NCBI GenBank assembly: GCA_040513115.1
Contig: JBEVDW010000165.1
Location: 1-13,810 of the forward strand
Length of the DNA: 13,810 bases
Source: DATELY01 sp040513115
Lineage (GTDB): Bacteria > Pseudomonadota > Gammaproteobacteria > Steroidobacterales > Steroidobacteraceae
Reading direction: 5' to 3'
Shown: positions 1 to 7,811 of the stretch, piece by piece
Numbering within the stretch: the stretch's first letter is position 1
How the letters are laid out: every line of letters starts with the position of its first letter
Notes under the pieces: generated by a model
Seen by the model: the letters and a program-made list of their open reading frames with translations, nothing else
Told to the model about the DNA's origin: nothing
Database searches by the model: none
Translations under genes and position numbers: made by a program

Positions 1-102
1 CCCTCGCTGGGCGAGCGGGTCGACCCGTCCGCCGCCACGAAGCTGTCAGCGGAAAGCGTCAATGCAACGAGTCGAACGCGTGCCTCAGCGGGGTACCGCT
101 GA
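1..102 (+). CDS. Possible C-terminal tail of an upstream gene (partial)
   Basis: One forward frame is open from the window edge to a TGA at 100-102 and encodes about 33 residues rich in Ala, Ser and Arg. Its first half has the high third-position GC expected of coding DNA here, and a perfect hairpin spans its stop codon, as at a gene end. No family is recognisable from so short a tail. The other two forward frames are also open across part of this stretch, so it could equally be non-coding upstream DNA of the mechanosensitive channel gene. Confidence 0.3.
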   Translation, partial: PSLGERVDPSAATKLSAESVNATSRTRASAGYR

Positions 103-103
103 G
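84..103 (+). terminator. Hairpin overlapping the stop codon, possible terminator
   Basis: An 8-base arm CTCAGCGG (84-91) pairs perfectly with CCGCTGAG (96-103) around a GGTA loop. The TGA of the open upstream frame lies inside the right arm. No T run follows, so intrinsic termination is uncertain. It could instead protect an mRNA 3' end or be chance. Confidence 0.35.
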
Positions 104-195
104 TCCTCGTTTGCCCGTCATGGCAGGATCCCAATCGGTTCTGAGACGTCATTGCCCTAAACTCCCCGTGACGTTTACACCGATCTGGACCTGCC

Positions 196-2541
196 GTGAC
201 CTGCCGACCTTACTACCGCCGGACCGTTTTTCTTTGGCTGACGCTGGCGCTCATCGCGTGTCAGCTCCTCGCCCCCGTCATGGCTCAGGACAAAGAGTTC
301 GGCACGACTCTGGATGCCGCACGGAGCGAGCTGACAGCAGTTCAGAAGGCTGTACCTCAAGCCGAAGATGATGCGCAGCTGCTCGAGCTACGCACTCGAT
401 TGCAGGACATCCAGTCTCGACTACAGCAGGGAGCGGCTCAGATTGCGCCTCAGCTCGCCAGTCTCGATGCTCGTATCGCAGAGCTCGGCGCCGCACCCAC
501 AGACGTCAAAGAGCAGAAAGATATTGCCGCACAGCGTCGCTCCTTGGAGCAGTCACGTGCAGCGCTCGATGGTCAGGCGCGGTTTGCCAGCCTCCTGCTG
601 CTCGAAACGGAGCAGGCGGTGTCCGCGATCGCCGCGCAGCGGCGCACACTCTTCCAAGGGCGATTGAGCGAACGACTGCACTCGCCTTTGGGCAAGCGCT
701 TCTGGGCCGAGTTGCGCAATGAAGCACGACGCGATGCCGTCCGCGTGGCAACGGCAACCTCGGAGCTTCTTCGAACCTTGCAGCGGGTGCCGACGGGCGC
801 ATGGATCGGCGCGCTCGTCGCAGCGTTCGCGACGCTCGTTGCACGATCCATGCTGACTCGCCTGCTTCTCCGCATCATGATCGCGCGGCAATCCCACCCC
901 TCGCTGCGCGCATTCACCTACGTCGTTCTCTGGACACTCACCAGCGCATTGATTGCACGTTGGTTCACGGCCGCGCTGAGCGCCGGCACGGAAGCCTCGG
1001 AGCGAACGGAGACGCTGCTCAATACGCTCGTTGCATGCGCGGGCTTCGGTACCTACATCGTCACACTCGGCGCAACGTTGGTTGCGACGTGCGCTCCGCC
1101 TTGGCGTTTGGACGTGCTGCCCGAGCAGGTGGCCAGCAAGTTGCGTACGTTTCCCACAGGGTTCGCCGTCGTCATCGTTCTCACGGCGCTCGTCGAGCAG
1201 GTCGCTGCGGCCATCAACCTGAGCCTCGCGAGCACGGTTGCGATCGAAGCGTTGATGGCGTCTGTGCTCGGGCTGGTGCTCGCGACGTATCTGCAACGCG
1301 TGGCTCCGCGCCACTTTCCGCATTGGGGATCCATGCCGTCGGCCGCAGTACAGCCAGCGCATGCCATGCCGATATGGGCGAGCGTCGCTGTCGCAGCCGC
1401 CTGGACAGTGCTCTTCGCAGGCGCAGTGTGTCTACTCCTCGGCTATCTGGCGCTCGGCGGCTTCATCATCAAGCAGTTCGCGTGGGCGCTGATCGTGCTG
1501 TGCACGGCCTTGCTGCTCGCCAGAGTGCTCGCGCATGCGATCACCGGCCTGCTCGCACCCAAGGGCGTGGACCAGTCCCACGTAGGCACGTCGAGCATCG
1601 TCTCGGCACGCTTGCAGGCCGCGGTGCTGCTCTCTGCGCTCGCGCAATTCACCGTCGGTTTCTTCGCATTGCTCCTGCTGTTGGCGCCCTATGGAGCCGG
1701 GCCGGCAGAGTTCCTGGAACATGCGACCCGCGCGGAGGAGGGATTGGCGATCGGGCAGATCCGCTTGCGCCCTTCCGATCTCGCGCGCGCGGTCATCGTC
1801 ATCGTGCTGGGTTTCGCTGCGGTCCGTAGCGGACAACGCTGGCTGCAACAGCGTTATCTACCGCTGACGCGAATGGACACGGGCATGCGCGACTCAGTCG
1901 CATCCATCCTGACGTATGTCGGCTATGTAGTCGTCGTATCGCTCTCCCTCTCCGCGCTGGGCGTCAGCCTGCAGCAGATCGCGTGGGTTGCGAGCGCACT
2001 CGCCGTCGGCATCGGGTTCGGACTGCAGGCCATCGTGCAGAACTTCGTGTCGGGGTTGATCCTGCTGGCGGAACGCCCCGTGCGCGTAGGCGATTGGGTC
2101 TCGCTGGGCGACATCGAAGGTGACGTTCGGCGCATCAATGCTCGTGCGACTGAAATTCAGAAAGGCGATCGTTCCACGGTGATCGTGCCGAACTCGGAGT
2201 TCATCACGAAAGCGGTGCGTAACGTCACTCACCACAGTGCGTTGGGCCTGGTGCAGTTCAAGTTGCCACTGCCGCTGGGCTCGGACATCGACAAGATTCG
2301 CAATGAGCTCATGCAAGCGCTGCAGAATCACACGGACATTCTGCGTGATCCCGCGCCCGCGGTGATGATCGACGGCGTCGAAGGCACCAACGTCGTCTTC
2401 AATGCCGCCGGTTTCGTACGCTCGCCGCGCATGGCTTACGGTGTGCGCAGCATGATCTTGTTCGATGCACTCAATCGGCTGCGTGCGGCGGGCGTGCAGA
2501 TCATGAAGCCGGTGGCCGTGGTGATCGACAAGCACCCGTAG
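196..2541 (+). CDS. DUF3772/MscS-family mechanosensitive ion channel
   Basis: Large MscS-type channel of the inner membrane, expected to open under membrane tension and release solutes during hypo-osmotic shock. The GTG start is followed by a signal peptide (about residues 1-30, ending VMA-QD). A periplasmic, Gln/Ala/Leu-rich coiled region follows (35-195). Its later part, with RRTLFQGRLSER at 149-160, resembles the DUF3772 domain that precedes many proteobacterial MscS channels. Multiple hydrophobic segments lie at about 200-450, 475-500, 530-545 and 570-590. The MscS pore helix and beta domain are clear: a Gly/Ala-rich helix at 598-625 including GIGFGLQAIVQNFVSG, then ERPVRVGDWV (626-634) and VIVPNSEFI (662-670). 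At 781 aa it has the usual length of the large MscS subfamily (YbiO/MscK size class). The Shine-Dalgarno is weak. The gene stands alone, with the next gene 152 bases downstream. Family is secure; tension threshold and ion preference cannot be read from sequence. Confidence 0.93.
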   Translation: MTCRPYYRRTVFLWLTLALIACQLLAPVMAQDKEFGTTLDAARSELTAVQKAVPQAEDDAQLLELRTRLQDIQSRLQQGAAQIAPQLASLDARIAELGAAPTDVKEQKDIAAQRRSLEQSRAALDGQARFASLLLLETEQAVSAIAAQRRTLFQGRLSERLHSPLGKRFWAELRNEARRDAVRVATATSELLRTLQRVPTGAWIGALVAAFATLVARSMLTRLLLRIMIARQSHPSLRAFTYVVLWTLTSALIARWFTAALSAGTEASERTETLLNTLVACAGFGTYIVTLGATLVATCAPPWRLDVLPEQVASKLRTFPTGFAVVIVLTALVEQVAAAINLSLASTVAIEALMASVLGLVLATYLQRVAPRHFPHWGSMPSAAVQPAHAMPIWASVAVAAAWTVLFAGAVCLLLGYLALGGFIIKQFAWALIVLCTALLLARVLAHAITGLLAPKGVDQSHVGTSSIVSARLQAAVLLSALAQFTVGFFALLLLLAPYGAGPAEFLEHATRAEEGLAIGQIRLRPSDLARAVIVIVLGFAAVRSGQRWLQQRYLPLTRMDTGMRDSVASILTYVGYVVVVSLSLSALGVSLQQIAWVASALAVGIGFGLQAIVQNFVSGLILLAERPVRVGDWVSLGDIEGDVRRINARATEIQKGDRSTVIVPNSEFITKAVRNVTHHSALGLVQFKLPLPLGSDIDKIRNELMQALQNHTDILRDPAPAVMIDGVEGTNVVFNAAGFVRSPRMAYGVRSMILFDALNRLRAAGVQIMKPVAVVIDKHP

Positions 2542-2682
2542 CGCACTGCACCTGCCCATTGAGGTCTAGGTGCGACAGCACCGTTTCGCACGGAGAAGGC
2601 CTCCTACGCGCTTCCCGCTATACGGCTTGACGCTGTCGAGGGTTAGCGTCCTCACATGTACGGTACTGGCTCGCGATGAGCT

Positions 2683-2687
2683 GGAGG
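2683..2687 (+). promoter_or_regulatory. Shine-Dalgarno that fixes the lipoprotein start
   Basis: GGAGG lies six bases before the ATG at 2694. It sits inside a longer possible reading frame that begins at ATG 2676, so it favours the internal start, which also gives a clean lipoprotein signal peptide. Confidence 0.7.
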
Positions 2688-2693
2688 TCTGTC

Positions 2694-3161
2694 ATGAAAG
2701 CGCTTGCTATCGTGTGCGGACTTGTGAGTTGTGGATTGATTGGATGTAGCAATCACTCACCAAGAGCGTTGCCTACTGAGGTGACCCGCGCGTTTGAAGA
2801 AGCGGTCGGGACCGACGACCCAGCAAAGGCTGGGCTGCTCTTTACGGAAGATGCGGAAATCCTGACGCAGGAACGGCCAGTGGTGAAGGGCAGGGAAGAG
2901 ATCAAGCAATACCTGGCCGATCAGATGAGTCCGATGATCTTGTTCGATACCACCACGGAAATGAGCATGGTGCGCGGTGACCTTGCGCTCGAAACGGGTA
3001 CCTACAAGTTCAGAGACACGAGACGCGGAGCAGACATCGAGTACGGCAAATACATGACTGTGTGGCGCAAAGAGGGTGATCACTGGAAGATCTTCCGCGC
3101 CATGTTCAACACCGACGAGCCCACCGAGACGAAGGTCAGCGTGGCACACGAGGGCGGTTGA
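2694..3161 (+). CDS. SnoaL-like/DUF4440 family lipoprotein
   Basis: A 155-aa exported lipoprotein with an NTF2/SnoaL-like alpha+beta barrel. The N-terminus MKALAIVCGLVSCGLIGC is a lipoprotein signal with lipobox LIGC, Cys18 being the expected lipidation site. The mature part has the DUF4440/SgcJ-type pattern: a helix with VTRAFEEAV, then GLLFTEDAEI, VVKGREEIKQYL, and a final strand pair with TVWRKEGDHWKIFRAMFN. Members of this fold act as small-ligand isomerases, cyclases or binding proteins, and many are uncharacterised. No catalytic residue can be named safely. The start at 2694 is preferred over the in-frame ATG at 2676 because of GGAGG at 2683-2687 and the signal peptide. The gene stands alone, followed by a strong hairpin at 3197-3225. 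The fold is well supported; the function is unknown. Confidence 0.85.
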   Translation: MKALAIVCGLVSCGLIGCSNHSPRALPTEVTRAFEEAVGTDDPAKAGLLFTEDAEILTQERPVVKGREEIKQYLADQMSPMILFDTTTEMSMVRGDLALETGTYKFRDTRRGADIEYGKYMTVWRKEGDHWKIFRAMFNTDEPTETKVSVAHEGG

Positions 3162-3196
3162 TTGGTGGGATGAGCTGTCGAAGCTGGTGAGGCACT

Positions 3197-3225
3197 ACCC
3201 TTCCCCGCGATCGCCGGGGGAGGGT
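3197..3225. terminator. GC-rich 11-bp hairpin between converging units (terminator or REP-like)
   Basis: ACCCTTCCCCG (3197-3207) pairs with CGGGGGAGGGT (3215-3225) with one T-G wobble and a 7-base loop. It lies 36 bases after the DUF4440 lipoprotein stop and beside the end of the convergent AraC remnant. C/G-run palindromes of this form are common as intergenic repeats and terminators in gammaproteobacteria. No T tract follows on either strand. Only one copy was seen in this window. Confidence 0.6.
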
Positions 3226-3262
3226 TAGGGTGGAGAGTTTGAGAGTGCGATGCGCACGCCAC

Positions 3263-3780
3263 CGAGCTCCGATAATCCGCTGGCGTCACGCGAGTGCACC
3301 GCCGAAACGCTCGACAGAAAGTGCTCGTCCTTGATCGCGACGTTCGCATCCTTCAGACACGACGACGCGACGTCACGCCGTTCAGCGTCCAGCAGGCCGA
3401 TGAACTTGGTGCTCTCGTCTTCCAACCGCCGCTGCAGCGTGCGCGGTGAGATCGCCAGCGCACGAGCGATGCGCTCGATGGCGACAGTGCTGCAACCGGC
3501 CTCAACGAGTCGCGAGATTTTCGCGGCGTGCATCCCGCGAACGCTGGCGCGTTGCCGCATTGCAGCTACGCGCGTCAGGCACCGTGCTCACACTCAGGTG
3601 CCGCGTCATCGCGCGCCCCAGATCCATCAGCGTGTGGGCCGGCAGCCTTGGGCTCGATGCACTGCGGATCGACCGCAGCCAGCAGGTCCTGGTTGGACAT
3701 TCCAGTTCTTCCGCTGCAGTCAGCGCCGCCCTGATGTCGGCGAGGATGCTCCGAGCGATGCGGCGACGCGAACAGGTGGG
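3263..3780 (-). pseudogene. Decayed AraC-family transcriptional regulator
   Basis: Pieces of one AraC-type regulator lie in order on the minus strand but in three different frames. N-terminal remnants resemble the arabinose-binding-like domain start: SILADIRAALTAAEEL (about 3750-3703), then MSNQDLLAAVDPQ in a second frame from 3700, then RLPAHTLMDLGRAMTRHL back in the first frame (about 3648-3595). Next comes a good first helix-turn-helix with IERIARALAISPRTLQRRLEDE followed by GLLDAERRDVASSCL (about 3533-3332). The end of the second helix-turn-helix appears in a third frame as TFCRAFRRCTRVTPADYRSS (about 3322-3263). Intact members are about 330 aa; only about 170 codons remain, so most of the sensor domain and about 9 codons of the second helix-turn-helix are missing. 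It is divergent from the Rieske oxygenase gene, the usual place for its regulator. The outer limits are approximate. Confidence 0.82.
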
Positions 3781-3891
3781 CTCCTGATACGGCAAGCCGG
3801 GGCAGCAGACACCGTACGCACAGGTGCGGTCAGAATCGTATGGGGACGGTCGGGGTTCGGTCAGGATGCAACGGGTCGTCGCAAGCGCGAA

Positions 3892-3920
3892 TTGAGTCTG
3901 CCCCTGACCTTCCGTAACAA
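3892..3920 (+). promoter_or_regulatory. Weak candidate promoter for the Rieske oxygenase gene
   Basis: TTGAGT (3892-3897) and TAACAA (3915-3920) are separated by 17 bases and would start transcription about 35 bases before the ATG at 3963. The matches to the sigma-70 consensus are only moderate (4 of 6 and 3 of 6). This would be in keeping with an activator-dependent promoter, but it could be chance. Confidence 0.25.
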
Positions 3921-3962
3921 TGCTGCTCGCCAGGCCCATGAACTTCCCGCCCAGGAGCCGTC

Positions 3963-5309
3963 ATGTCCAATGCACCCGTAAGTGGCCGCCGACTCGTCAA
4001 CATCGATCAGAACGCACGCCGCTTCCGGGTGCATCGCGATGCCTATCGCAGCGAGGAGGTGTTCCAGGAAGAGATGGAACGCGTCTTCGAGAAGTGCTGG
4101 CTCTATGTCGGACACAAGACCGAGATCCCTGAGAAGGGCGATTTCGTGCGCCGTCAGATCGCCGGCCGCGACGTCATCTTCGTGCGTTCGCGCGAAGGCA
4201 CGCCTAACGCGTTTCTCAATACCTGTCTGCATCGTGGCGCCCTGGTGTGCCGCGACAAGCGCGGCACCGCCAAGACTTTCTCCTGCCCTTATCACGGCTG
4301 GGTGTACAACACGGAAGGCAAGCTTCTGTCGATGAATGCGCAGAGCGGCTTTCCCGAGAACATCAATGCCGATGGCGCGCTGAACTTGAAGCGGGTGCCG
4401 CGCCTCGAGCACTACCGCGGTTTCTATTTCCTCAACTTCGATGCGAATGCGATCAGCCTGGCGGATTACCTGGCGGGAGCGAAGGACTTCCTGGATCTGA
4501 TGTGCGATCAAGGCGAAGGCAGCGACGTCACGGTCGTGAAAGGCGAGCACTCCTATGCCATCAACGCGAACTACAAGTTCCTGTGCGAGAACAGCTACGA
4601 CGGCTATCACCTGCTGCCGACTCACGTGAGCTATCTCGAATTCCTCGACGATCAAAGCAAGCTCTCGGGCAAGGAGAGCGCCCTGTCCTTCCTGGTCAAC
4701 GAATATTCGAAGCTCGGCGAGGCGCGTGGCCTGGGGAACGGGCATGGCAGCCTGGAGTCGTGGGTTGCCTCCGGCCGGCCCGTTGCACAGTGGATCCCGT
4801 CATGGGGCGCGGATCTCAAGCAGGAGATCGATGCGACGCGTGCACGTCTCGTGCAACGCTTCGGTGAACAGCGTGCCGCGCGCATCGCCGATCTGCAGAA
4901 GAACATGGTGATCTTCCCCAACCTCGTCATCAACGACAACGTTGGCTTCACCGTGCGCGTGATCGAGCCCATCAGCGCGACGCGCATGCGGGTGAATGCG
5001 TGGGCGCTTGCGCCTGTGGACGAGTCGCCGCGCATGCTTGCATTGCGCTTGGACAATTTCGTCGGCTTCCTCGGACCCGCTGGCTTCGGCTCTTCGGACG
5101 ACGTGGAAATGCTCGAGCTCTGCCAACGCGGCCTCAAGCATCGCGCGGTGGAATGGAACGAGATCAGCAAGGGCATGAAGCCCGGTGACTCGCGGCTGGA
5201 AGTCTGCGGTTCCACCGATGAAGGTCACATGCGCGCGTACTGGGCGCAGTGGGATTTGTTGATGCGCGGACAGGATGCATTTGGACAGAGCTCGCAATCG
5301 GCTGCGTAG
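3963..5309 (+). CDS. Rieske non-heme iron aromatic ring-hydroxylating oxygenase, alpha subunit
   Basis: Catalytic subunit of a Rieske-type oxygenase, which hydroxylates aromatic or related ring compounds using O2 and electrons from NAD(P)H passed by partner proteins. The Rieske [2Fe-2S] ligands are present as C88-L-H90 and C108-PY-H111. The mononuclear iron site follows as D213-GY-H216-LLPT-H221, where D213 matches the bridging Asp of naphthalene dioxygenase, plus a carboxylate at D379/D380 in GPAGFGSSDDVEMLE. At 448 aa it has the normal length of a group II/III alpha subunit. AGGAG at 3953-3957 fixes the start at 3963. No beta subunit, ferredoxin or reductase gene lies in the window, so electron partners must come from elsewhere. 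A wrecked AraC-type regulator sits divergently upstream. The substrate cannot be inferred; aromatic acids or terpenoid/steroid rings are possible. Confidence 0.93.
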   Translation: MSNAPVSGRRLVNIDQNARRFRVHRDAYRSEEVFQEEMERVFEKCWLYVGHKTEIPEKGDFVRRQIAGRDVIFVRSREGTPNAFLNTCLHRGALVCRDKRGTAKTFSCPYHGWVYNTEGKLLSMNAQSGFPENINADGALNLKRVPRLEHYRGFYFLNFDANAISLADYLAGAKDFLDLMCDQGEGSDVTVVKGEHSYAINANYKFLCENSYDGYHLLPTHVSYLEFLDDQSKLSGKESALSFLVNEYSKLGEARGLGNGHGSLESWVASGRPVAQWIPSWGADLKQEIDATRARLVQRFGEQRAARIADLQKNMVIFPNLVINDNVGFTVRVIEPISATRMRVNAWALAPVDESPRMLALRLDNFVGFLGPAGFGSSDDVEMLELCQRGLKHRAVEWNEISKGMKPGDSRLEVCGSTDEGHMRAYWAQWDLLMRGQDAFGQSSQSAA

Positions 5310-5340
5310 TTCAACGCAGCGCACGCGAGGTCGTTGAGCG

Positions 5341-6294
5341 CTATAGACATAGGCAGCCTGCCACATCCTCCGTATCGTACGTGCAGGAGCCGTTCGCCGG
5401 CTGATCACCGTCGTTGAGCGCGCCGAACGTCTGACGATAGCTGAACAAGGCGCGTTCGCGTGCTTCCTGCGCCGATGCACCACAGCCCACCGCTTGTGAG
5501 CCGCCGGGTTGCAGTGATGAGCCGGTGCCATCGACGTTGCGGCATTGGTCGTTGCGGACGATGGTGCTCACTGCGCATCCGGACGCCACCGTTGCACCGC
5601 GAGCAGGCCAGGTGCGGCATTGGCTCAGCGGACCTTCGCGCTCACGGCTCTCCGAATCGCGCGCCTGTTGATCCACGTTGATACACCACCCCAGATGATT
5701 CTCGTAGTTGTTCTGCCAGCGCCCTCCGGTGTAGCCGCAGTTACGGCGCTCGTTTTCTAGATTCTGAGCGACGGCGCGTCTCGCATAGGCGTCACACGCG
5801 AGGAACCTCGGGTCGCGGCCGCACACGCCCAACAACAGGTACCGCGTGTTCAACTCGGCGTTCGCCGCTTCGATGGGATTGTGCAGGCACCAGTCTAGGT
5901 GCAGGTCATAACTGTTGTGCCAACGCCCCCCGGAGAAACCGCAGCCCACGCCGCTCTGCGCTTGACTCTGGGCCGTGATCGCATACTCGCGGCATTGCGA
6001 TGCACGCTGCTCGTGTTTGCACACGGCCAGCTCGTTGCGGCGGAAGTTGGCTTCGGATTGCACCCACGCAGTCGGCGCGTTGAGGCACCAGCCATAGTGA
6101 TTGTTGTAGTTGGGCTGCCAGCGCGCGTTCGATAAAGGACATCGTGCTGCGGCGGCCTGGTTGTAGTCGTTAACGGCCTCGGTTGCGTATGCCTGGCACA
6201 CGGCGGGGCTCTCCGCTCCGGCTCGGGTGATCGACAACAGCGTCGGTACGACCACACCGGCTACGATGAAAAGCCAACGAAAGAATCTGCTCAT
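5341..6294 (-). CDS. Secreted protein with three tandem Cys-rich repeats
   Basis: Exported 317-aa protein of unrecognised function. A signal peptide covers residues 1-27 (RFFRWLFIVAGVVV core, cleavage after RAGA), and GGGGGGA-like purines lie just upstream of the ATG. The mature part has three repeats of 66-68 residues, each with four Cys: 33/52/70/92, 101/118/136/158 and 167/186/204/226. The spacing from second to third Cys is 18 and from third to fourth 22 in all three. Shared positions include C-x2-YA at the start of each unit, GxRW or NARW after the second Cys, NY or SY, then H-x2-WC. The C-terminal part (about 230-317) carries six more Cys and a GCGASAQEARERAL segment. The regular Cys suggest disulfides formed in the periplasm or outside the cell. 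Binding of glycans or envelope components is only a guess. It converges with the Rieske gene with a 31-base gap. Confidence 0.85.
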   Translation of the reverse strand: MSRFFRWLFIVAGVVVPTLLSITRAGAESPAVCQAYATEAVNDYNQAAAARCPLSNARWQPNYNNHYGWCLNAPTAWVQSEANFRRNELAVCKHEQRASQCREYAITAQSQAQSGVGCGFSGGRWHNSYDLHLDWCLHNPIEAANAELNTRYLLLGVCGRDPRFLACDAYARRAVAQNLENERRNCGYTGGRWQNNYENHLGWCINVDQQARDSESREREGPLSQCRTWPARGATVASGCAVSTIVRNDQCRNVDGTGSSLQPGGSQAVGCGASAQEARERALFSYRQTFGALNDGDQPANGSCTYDTEDVAGCLCL

Positions 6295-6387
6295 GACCGT
6301 CCCCCCAGTCGAGCTCAGGCGCGAAACCCTAGCGTGACGCCGGATGGTGCGCTATAGCGGATCACGAGTATCGAGTACGCGCATGCA

Positions 6388-7725
6388 TCAACGACCGCCT
6401 AGCTTGCGTTCGTACCACTCCATGAGCGGCTGCGCCGTGATGCCGTGGACCACGATCGAAACCGCAACGACGGAGATCGTGAGATCCGCGAGCTCCGGCG
6501 CGCTGGACTGCGGCAACCCATGCGCCATCGAGTACGCCAGGTAGTACAGACTGCCGATACCGCGAATCCCGAACCAGCCCAGCAACCATCGTTGCAATAG
6601 CGTTGTAGGCGAGCCGATCAGCAGCAGCACTGTGGCGATCGGTCGAATGAGCGCGACGAGCGCGCATCCGAGCAGCACGCCACGCCATTCCCAGTGACTG
6701 GCCAGGCTGACGCCGACGATCACCACGAGCAGCACTTCCAGCATGCGCTCGAGCGTGTCGCCGAATGAGAAAACCTCCGCCACCATGACACCGGCAGCGA
6801 CTGCGGGTTGTTCGATTTCCTTTGCAGTGACAGTGTTGGGTGCCACGAGCGTCTCCGCCGGTGGATGCTCCTCGCTGTCACTATAAGGCGCGTCCGGATG
6901 CGGATCGGACTGTACCGTGCGCAGCTCCGTTCGACGCAACCCCAGTCCCGCAGCAAACACCGATAGAAATCCCCACGCGCCGATCTGATCGGCAATCGTG
7001 TACGACAGGGCGATCAGTGCGAGCGCCAGGAAATCCGTGGGCGCGGCGGTATCTCGATTGCGAGTGCGTAACGCAATCGCCGCACTACCGACCAGTCGCC
7101 CGAGCACGTAGCCCACGGTGAGTCCAGCAGGTATCGCCCACACCACGCGCTGTGCACTCCAGCGTGCCAGCTCGCCGGCCGTCAGATCCGGCGCAAGCAA
7201 CATCAGGCCAAGGATCACGAACGGAAAGGCCGCGCCGTCATTGAGACCGGCTTCACCCGACAAGGCATAGCGCAAGCGATCCGTGTCTTGCGAATGACCC
7301 ACAGCGACGGAGCTGGCGAGCACCGGATCCGTCGGTGCCAGAATCGCGCCCACGAGCACGGCAAGCGCGGGATGAAGATCGAGCACGACGACCGCGAAGA
7401 GCGCGACACCCACAATCGTTGCCAACATCACGACGCTGGCGAGTCGATAGGCCGCGCGCCACGCGTAGTCGGTCAAGCGCAATCGCAGTCGCAATCCACC
7501 GATGAACAGCGAGAGGATGACGGCTACTTCGGTCAACCGCTCGAGCCAGGGTGCGCCGTGACTCAGATCGATGCGCAGCAGGTCGAGTCCCCACGGACCG
7601 ATCACGCAGCCGATACCGAGGTAGATGGCAGCCGTCGATACCGGCAAGCGCCGAATCCAGGCGGATGACAGCGCCATGGCGAGCAACAGTACGCCGACGA
7701 GTGCCATCCACCCGATGAAGCCCAT
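6388..7725 (-). CDS. CPA1-family (NhaP-like) cation/proton antiporter
   Basis: Inner-membrane Na+(K+)/H+ exchanger for pH and cation homeostasis. The 445-aa product has about 12 hydrophobic segments. Family marks are ILAPTDPVLASSV (128-140, the Thr-Asp of the unwound helix), GEAGLNDGAAFP (157-168, with the Asn162-Asp163 pair typical of electroneutral CPA1 exchangers), and GWFGIRGIGSLYYL (383-396). A hydrophilic, Glu/Pro-rich insertion at about 264-308 splits the membrane domain. No TrkA-N/RCK domain follows, so nucleotide control is not indicated. The start at 7725 is chosen because GAGGA (complement of 7731-7735) lies five bases upstream; a longer frame to 7818 would add a non-hydrophobic leader without a ribosome site. 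It is divergent from the DUF2183 gene and runs in the same direction as the Cys-repeat gene, 93 bases apart. Ion specificity is not certain. Confidence 0.92.
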   Translation of the reverse strand: MGFIGWMALVGVLLLAMALSSAWIRRLPVSTAAIYLGIGCVIGPWGLDLLRIDLSHGAPWLERLTEVAVILSLFIGGLRLRLRLTDYAWRAAYRLASVVMLATIVGVALFAVVVLDLHPALAVLVGAILAPTDPVLASSVAVGHSQDTDRLRYALSGEAGLNDGAAFPFVILGLMLLAPDLTAGELARWSAQRVVWAIPAGLTVGYVLGRLVGSAAIALRTRNRDTAAPTDFLALALIALSYTIADQIGAWGFLSVFAAGLGLRRTELRTVQSDPHPDAPYSDSEEHPPAETLVAPNTVTAKEIEQPAVAAGVMVAEVFSFGDTLERMLEVLLVVIVGVSLASHWEWRGVLLGCALVALIRPIATVLLLIGSPTTLLQRWLLGWFGIRGIGSLYYLAYSMAHGLPQSSAPELADLTISVVAVSIVVHGITAQPLMEWYERKLGGR

Positions 7726-7730
7726 GGATA

Positions 7731-7735
7731 TCCTC
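7731..7735 (-). promoter_or_regulatory. Shine-Dalgarno that fixes the antiporter start
   Basis: On the minus strand GAGGA lies five bases before the ATG whose complement is at 7723-7725. No comparable site precedes the upstream in-frame start at 7818. Confidence 0.6.
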
Positions 7736-7811
7736 ACTACACCGACACCGGGGATGAAACTACACGCGGTGCGTGTGGGTTCGATTCGCATGCAGCACTG
7801 GAGTCGATTCG

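Noticed and set aside
553..1362. 269-codon minus-strand frame inside the mechanosensitive channel gene
   Set aside because: It is Arg/Cys/Gln-rich with no recognisable motif and fully antisense to a well-supported membrane protein gene.
801..1829. 342-codon plus-strand frame overlapping the channel gene
   Set aside because: Arg/Ala-rich shadow of the real frame; the channel reading has proper membrane helices and the MscS pore motif.
3225..3560. Intact small helix-turn-helix protein gene
   Set aside because: The frame loses the second helix-turn-helix through a shift near 3330, and the missing part is found in another frame, so it is a fragment of the AraC pseudogene.
3861..4745. 294-codon open frame on the minus strand opposite the Rieske gene
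   Set aside because: It is antisense to a gene with complete metal-binding motifs, has biased composition and no domain. Long shadow frames are expected in GC-rich coding DNA.
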